DNA of 64,000 nt, from contig NZ_JBBIXN010000005.1 in NCBI RefSeq assembly GCF_037646455.1, positions 315,554 through 379,553 on the forward strand, written 5' to 3'. This document shows, one piece after another, positions 61,714 to 64,000 of the stretch (positions are counted from its first letter, which is position 1; the number at the start of each line of letters is the position of its first letter). The notes beneath the pieces are model-generated. The model saw only the letters and a program-made list of their open reading frames with translations, ran no database searches and was not told the origin of the DNA. The translations under genes were made by a program, and so were the position numbers. This DNA is from Draconibacterium mangrovi_A (GTDB lineage: Bacteria > Bacteroidota > Bacteroidia > Bacteroidales > Prolixibacteraceae).

Positions 61714-63668
61714 AAAGCCCACGAAAGTCCTAATCTAAATGTGGCTCTGTTCATCGGGTAACTCGGCGTAGTCATGTATTCTCCGTTCAGGAAGTGCGTT
61801 CCAACATTCATGTATTTAAAGAATACGCGAGTTCTTTTCAGGCGCAAACTCGCATAAACATCAATGTAGGGATAGTTACCATATTCTTTCTCATTCTGCA
61901 GGTAAAAAAGTCCCGTAGAAGGAGCATAGGCATCGGCGTAATATTTGGTGTTATACCGCACGTCGGAACCAATCTGTGTCAGCAAAACTTTCGAAATGGT
62001 AAACTGAAAATAGCCCGATACAAAAGCAGAAAAATCGGGTAAATGAAGGTATTCCTCGTTTGATGCTTTTTGCCAGAGCAAACGCGTGCGGAGGTGAAGC
62101 CCGCGGTAGCTAAAGTCTTTATCAACGTAGGCCGACAAGACCAGCAGTTCATCCGAAGTTTGGTTTGGAATTCCTAAAGTATCGTTATATACAAAATTAT
62201 TGATAATGGCATATTTTGCTCCAATCTCAAGCTTTCTTTTTGGCATTCGGAAGGTTCCGCCAACCGTCATTCGCTGCTCCATATCCAGATCCTGCCACCA
62301 CCTGTAGTGGTTCGAGTAAAATCTTTCCTGAAAATAATCGGGAACAATATTTTCCAATTTTCCATCGAAACTTATCGAGGCCAGCGAATCGCCCATAAAA
62401 AGAAACGGCTTATAAATTAATCCCGAAAGTTCGGTTTGCCCTGCATTCCTTCCAGCGAAATAAAATTTTCCGTCGAAATTCCACTTCCAAAAGCGCCCGG
62501 TTTGTCTAAAAATTCCGCCTCCAACATAAGTATTCGAATATTTAATATCAGTTGTAAGCACCAATGAATCGGGGCTCAGTTCTCCGGGCATCGATCCGCG
62601 GTTGATTTCAACTCCCATAAATACTCTTTTCCCAAAGCTGTATTTCTTATCAGCATTTTCATATTGCTTAAGCTGAAACACGTTTGTAATTCGGTTATAC
62701 CGAATGGAGTCGCTGGTATAAAAGTCGGGGTAGTACGTATTGTCGAAGAAATCTACGCTTTCGCCTTCATCGTCGGTAAACTCTTGCCTGTTCAGGTTAA
62801 CTTCCGACGACAGTATAACTCCCATTATCGGTCGGAACTTTTCTTCATTAATGGAATCGCCTGTGTTAATGTATTTTCCAAATCGGTACTCGCCGTTAGC
62901 AAAGAAATAATTATTGCTGAATTGTGATTTACTTCCGTTTAGATTCACATTCCAGTACCTCGCATCTTTCTGGTCAAACATCAGGCTGTCGTTGGTCAGT
63001 CCGCCATTCTCGTTGTTTTTTAGCGAGTTGGTAACAAAACCGGCATGAATGTTAAGGAAGTCTTTGGTGTAACTGGAATACAAAGCGACTGAATTGTTTC
63101 TTGTTTCCTGAGCCACGTATTGTCCGTCCGATTTAGCCAGATCAACCCGGAAAGTAAAATTCCACCATGGATTTATGTTCTGCGAATGAATTACATTAAA
63201 GCGTGTTTCGTTATTGCGCGACTTATTTTCACTCTGCGAATAATCGAGTCTGGTGTATGGAGTATGCGTATTAAAATATTTTAGTTCCCAGGGCGTTAAA
63301 ATGTACCATTCGCGTGTTCGGGCAAAGAAATAGTTAGTATTGTAATGTCGATTAAAGAAATTGTTGTCTAGGGCAGGTGTTCCATAATTCCCCAGGTAAG
63401 TAGCTGTAAGTACTTTCTGATCTTTATACAGCGGATGAAAGATGTGAAAATAGTCTTGCAGTGTATCTAGCTTTGTTGAATCCTGGAAAGCTCCGTTAGC
63501 GTCAAGATACCACTGCCGAACACCCGGTTCAATGACCACAAGTGGCTTCTCATCTTCCAAATCTGTTTCACCCATCGGTCGCATATCCCGGTCGAGCTGA
63601 GCCGAAACGTGAACCGCAACCAATTCCAGTGCAACAAGTGAAATTAAACAATAAATGAGCTTCCGCAT
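61704..63668 (-). CDS. Putative porin (Bacteroidota-specific outer-membrane beta-barrel)
   Basis: 654 aa with an N-terminal signal peptide ending H-V-S-A-Q. The mature part opens with LDRDMRPMGETDLEDEKPL and QWYLDANGAFQDSTKLDTLQDYFHIFHPLYKD, then DNNFFNRHYNTNYFF and TRLDYSQSENKSRNNE, the conserved start of the putative-porin (PF14121) family. The remainder is a long Tyr/Asn-rich beta-barrel ending with RLGLSWAFYD, a good barrel C-terminus. Substrate unknown. An exact -7 element TAGTTTTG lies at 63696-63689. It lies downstream of the rRNA operon and overlaps the convergent NUDIX gene end by 10 nt. Confidence 0.85.
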   Translation of the reverse strand: MRKLIYCLISLVALELVAVHVSAQLDRDMRPMGETDLEDEKPLVVIEPGVRQWYLDANGAFQDSTKLDTLQDYFHIFHPLYKDQKVLTATYLGNYGTPALDNNFFNRHYNTNYFFARTREWYILTPWELKYFNTHTPYTRLDYSQSENKSRNNETRFNVIHSQNINPWWNFTFRVDLAKSDGQYVAQETRNNSVALYSSYTKDFLNIHAGFVTNSLKNNENGGLTNDSLMFDQKDARYWNVNLNGSKSQFSNNYFFANGEYRFGKYINTGDSINEEKFRPIMGVILSSEVNLNRQEFTDDEGESVDFFDNTYYPDFYTSDSIRYNRITNVFQLKQYENADKKYSFGKRVFMGVEINRGSMPGELSPDSLVLTTDIKYSNTYVGGGIFRQTGRFWKWNFDGKFYFAGRNAGQTELSGLIYKPFLFMGDSLASISFDGKLENIVPDYFQERFYSNHYRWWQDLDMEQRMTVGGTFRMPKRKLEIGAKYAIINNFVYNDTLGIPNQTSDELLVLSAYVDKDFSYRGLHLRTRLLWQKASNEEYLHLPDFSAFVSGYFQFTISKVLLTQIGSDVRYNTKYYADAYAPSTGLFYLQNEKEYGNYPYIDVYASLRLKRTRVFFKYMNVGTHFLNGEYMTTPSYPMNRATFRLGLSWAFYD

Positions 63669-63688
63669 ATATTACAGAGTTTTCAGCA

Positions 63689-63696
63689 CAAAACTA
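63689..63696 (-). promoter_or_regulatory. -7 element (TAGTTTTG) of the porin gene
   Basis: Exact consensus match, 20 nt between its end and the ATG at 63668. Confidence 0.45.
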
Positions 63697-63883
63697 AAAA
63701 AAGCATTGATGTGAATGTTATAGAATAACACTTTTTAAGATAATTAACACCATAAAAAAGCCCCTAATGAAACATAACAAGATCATGAAAGATTGGTCGG
63801 TGAATTTGCTGACAGTTCCGACGGAACTTTGTTTGATGTGTCCCTCAGAATCTCATTTTTCATTAAATCTGCCAGTTTGTCTC

Positions 63884-63918
63884 AAAAAAAAACCTGACTC
63901 CAAAACTGGAATCAGGTT
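63884..63918 (-). terminator. Rho-independent terminator of the rRNA operon
   Basis: AACCTGACTCCA (63891-63902) pairs with TGGAATCAGGTT (63907-63918), 11 of 12 base pairs, with a 4-nt loop. On the minus strand it is followed by an A-complement T-run (63890-63884). It lies about 10 nt after the 5S rRNA 3' end. Confidence 0.9.
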
Positions 63919-63927
63919 TTAAATAAG

Positions 63928-64000
63928 GTGGCAGCGACCTACTCTCCCACTTTTACGCAGTACCATCGGCGCTGGCGGGCTTAACTTCTCTGTTCGGAAT
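63928..64000 (-). rRNA. rrf: 5S ribosomal RNA, 3' portion (continues beyond right edge)
   Basis: About 73 nt of the 3' part of 5S rRNA on the minus strand. The reverse complement reads ATTCCGAACAGAGAAGTTAA at the window edge, then GCCCGCCAGCGCCGATGG and TGGGAGAGTAGGTCGCTGCC, matching Bacteroidota 5S. It is followed by a strong terminator, so the operon is transcribed right to left and ends here. Confidence 0.96.

Noticed and set aside
63672..63880. tRNA or small RNA between the porin gene and the rRNA terminator
   Set aside because: No cloverleaf or known RNA motif; only a short GTTCC/GGAAC stem near 63814-63828.
1..64000. CRISPR array, transposase, integrase, toxin-antitoxin or defence gene
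   Set aside because: No regularly spaced repeats and no protein in the window matches these families.

Overview
The window comes from a Bacteroidota genome, most likely Bacteroidales/Marinilabiliales (a Prolixibacteraceae-like marine or sediment organism; this rank is inference). The evidence is a SusC/SusD pair, a T9SS-type C-terminal sorting domain, DUF4831 and putative-porin outer-membrane families, the purH-mreBCD-mrdA-rodA cluster, and repeated Bacteroidota -7 promoter elements (TAnnTTTG). It is a chromosomal stretch of mostly core metabolism, cell envelope and transport. I see no prophage, integrase, transposase, CRISPR array or recognisable defence island. The right edge enters an rRNA operon: the 3' part of a 5S gene lies on the minus strand.

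Layout. 1-13 kb: a peptide-use pair (dipeptidase pepD, cut by the left edge, divergent from a POT peptide transporter), a DUF4831 protein, aat, a radical SAM protein of unknown role, the NAD(P)HX repair enzyme Nnr with an unknown partner, a DUF481 outer-membrane protein, two alpha/beta hydrolases and an Nramp-like transporter. 13.7-24 kb: two small unknown exported or anchored proteins, a GH31 lipoprotein, a class II aldolase, a fused 5-oxoprolinase/hydantoinase and a DUF819 membrane protein. This block holds two relics: a duplicated leader with start codon, and the frameshifted 3' end of a DUF819 paralogue. 24-30 kb: gpsA, a CDP-alcohol phosphatidyltransferase, pgi, a secreted PL9-like pectate lyase and an EamA transporter. 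30-36 kb: an efflux operon of adaptor, MacB-type permease, TolC-type channel and second adaptor, with no ATPase. 36-41 kb: a SusCD pair with no linked enzyme. 41-47.5 kb: an ATP-grasp-like protein, PPK2, a DUF1338/HglS-like enzyme, a PfkB-family protein lacking its catalytic Asp, an AcpH-like protein and a KamA-family radical SAM protein. 47.6-55 kb: rod-shape and peptidoglycan elongation genes downstream of purH. 55-64 kb: a MacB-like permease, mgtE and rsmA, an UPF0104 membrane protein, a LolC/E-type permease, a NUDIX hydrolase, a putative porin, and the end of the rRNA operon.

How it works together. The elongasome genes form one minus-strand run with tight spacing or overlaps. GH31, PL9 and SusCD point to polysaccharide foraging, and GH31 and PL9 each have an operator-like inverted repeat at their promoter. 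At least five genes (aat, the EamA gene, PPK2, the pfkB-like gene, the NUDIX gene) have a -7 element ending only 3-6 nt before the ATG, which predicts leaderless or nearly leaderless mRNAs. The best leads for unusual biology are the two relics around the 5-oxoprolinase gene, the probable PfkB pseudokinase, the Nramp homologue without canonical metal ligands, and tandem 16-bp palindromes ahead of the efflux operon. I found no clear new multi-gene system.
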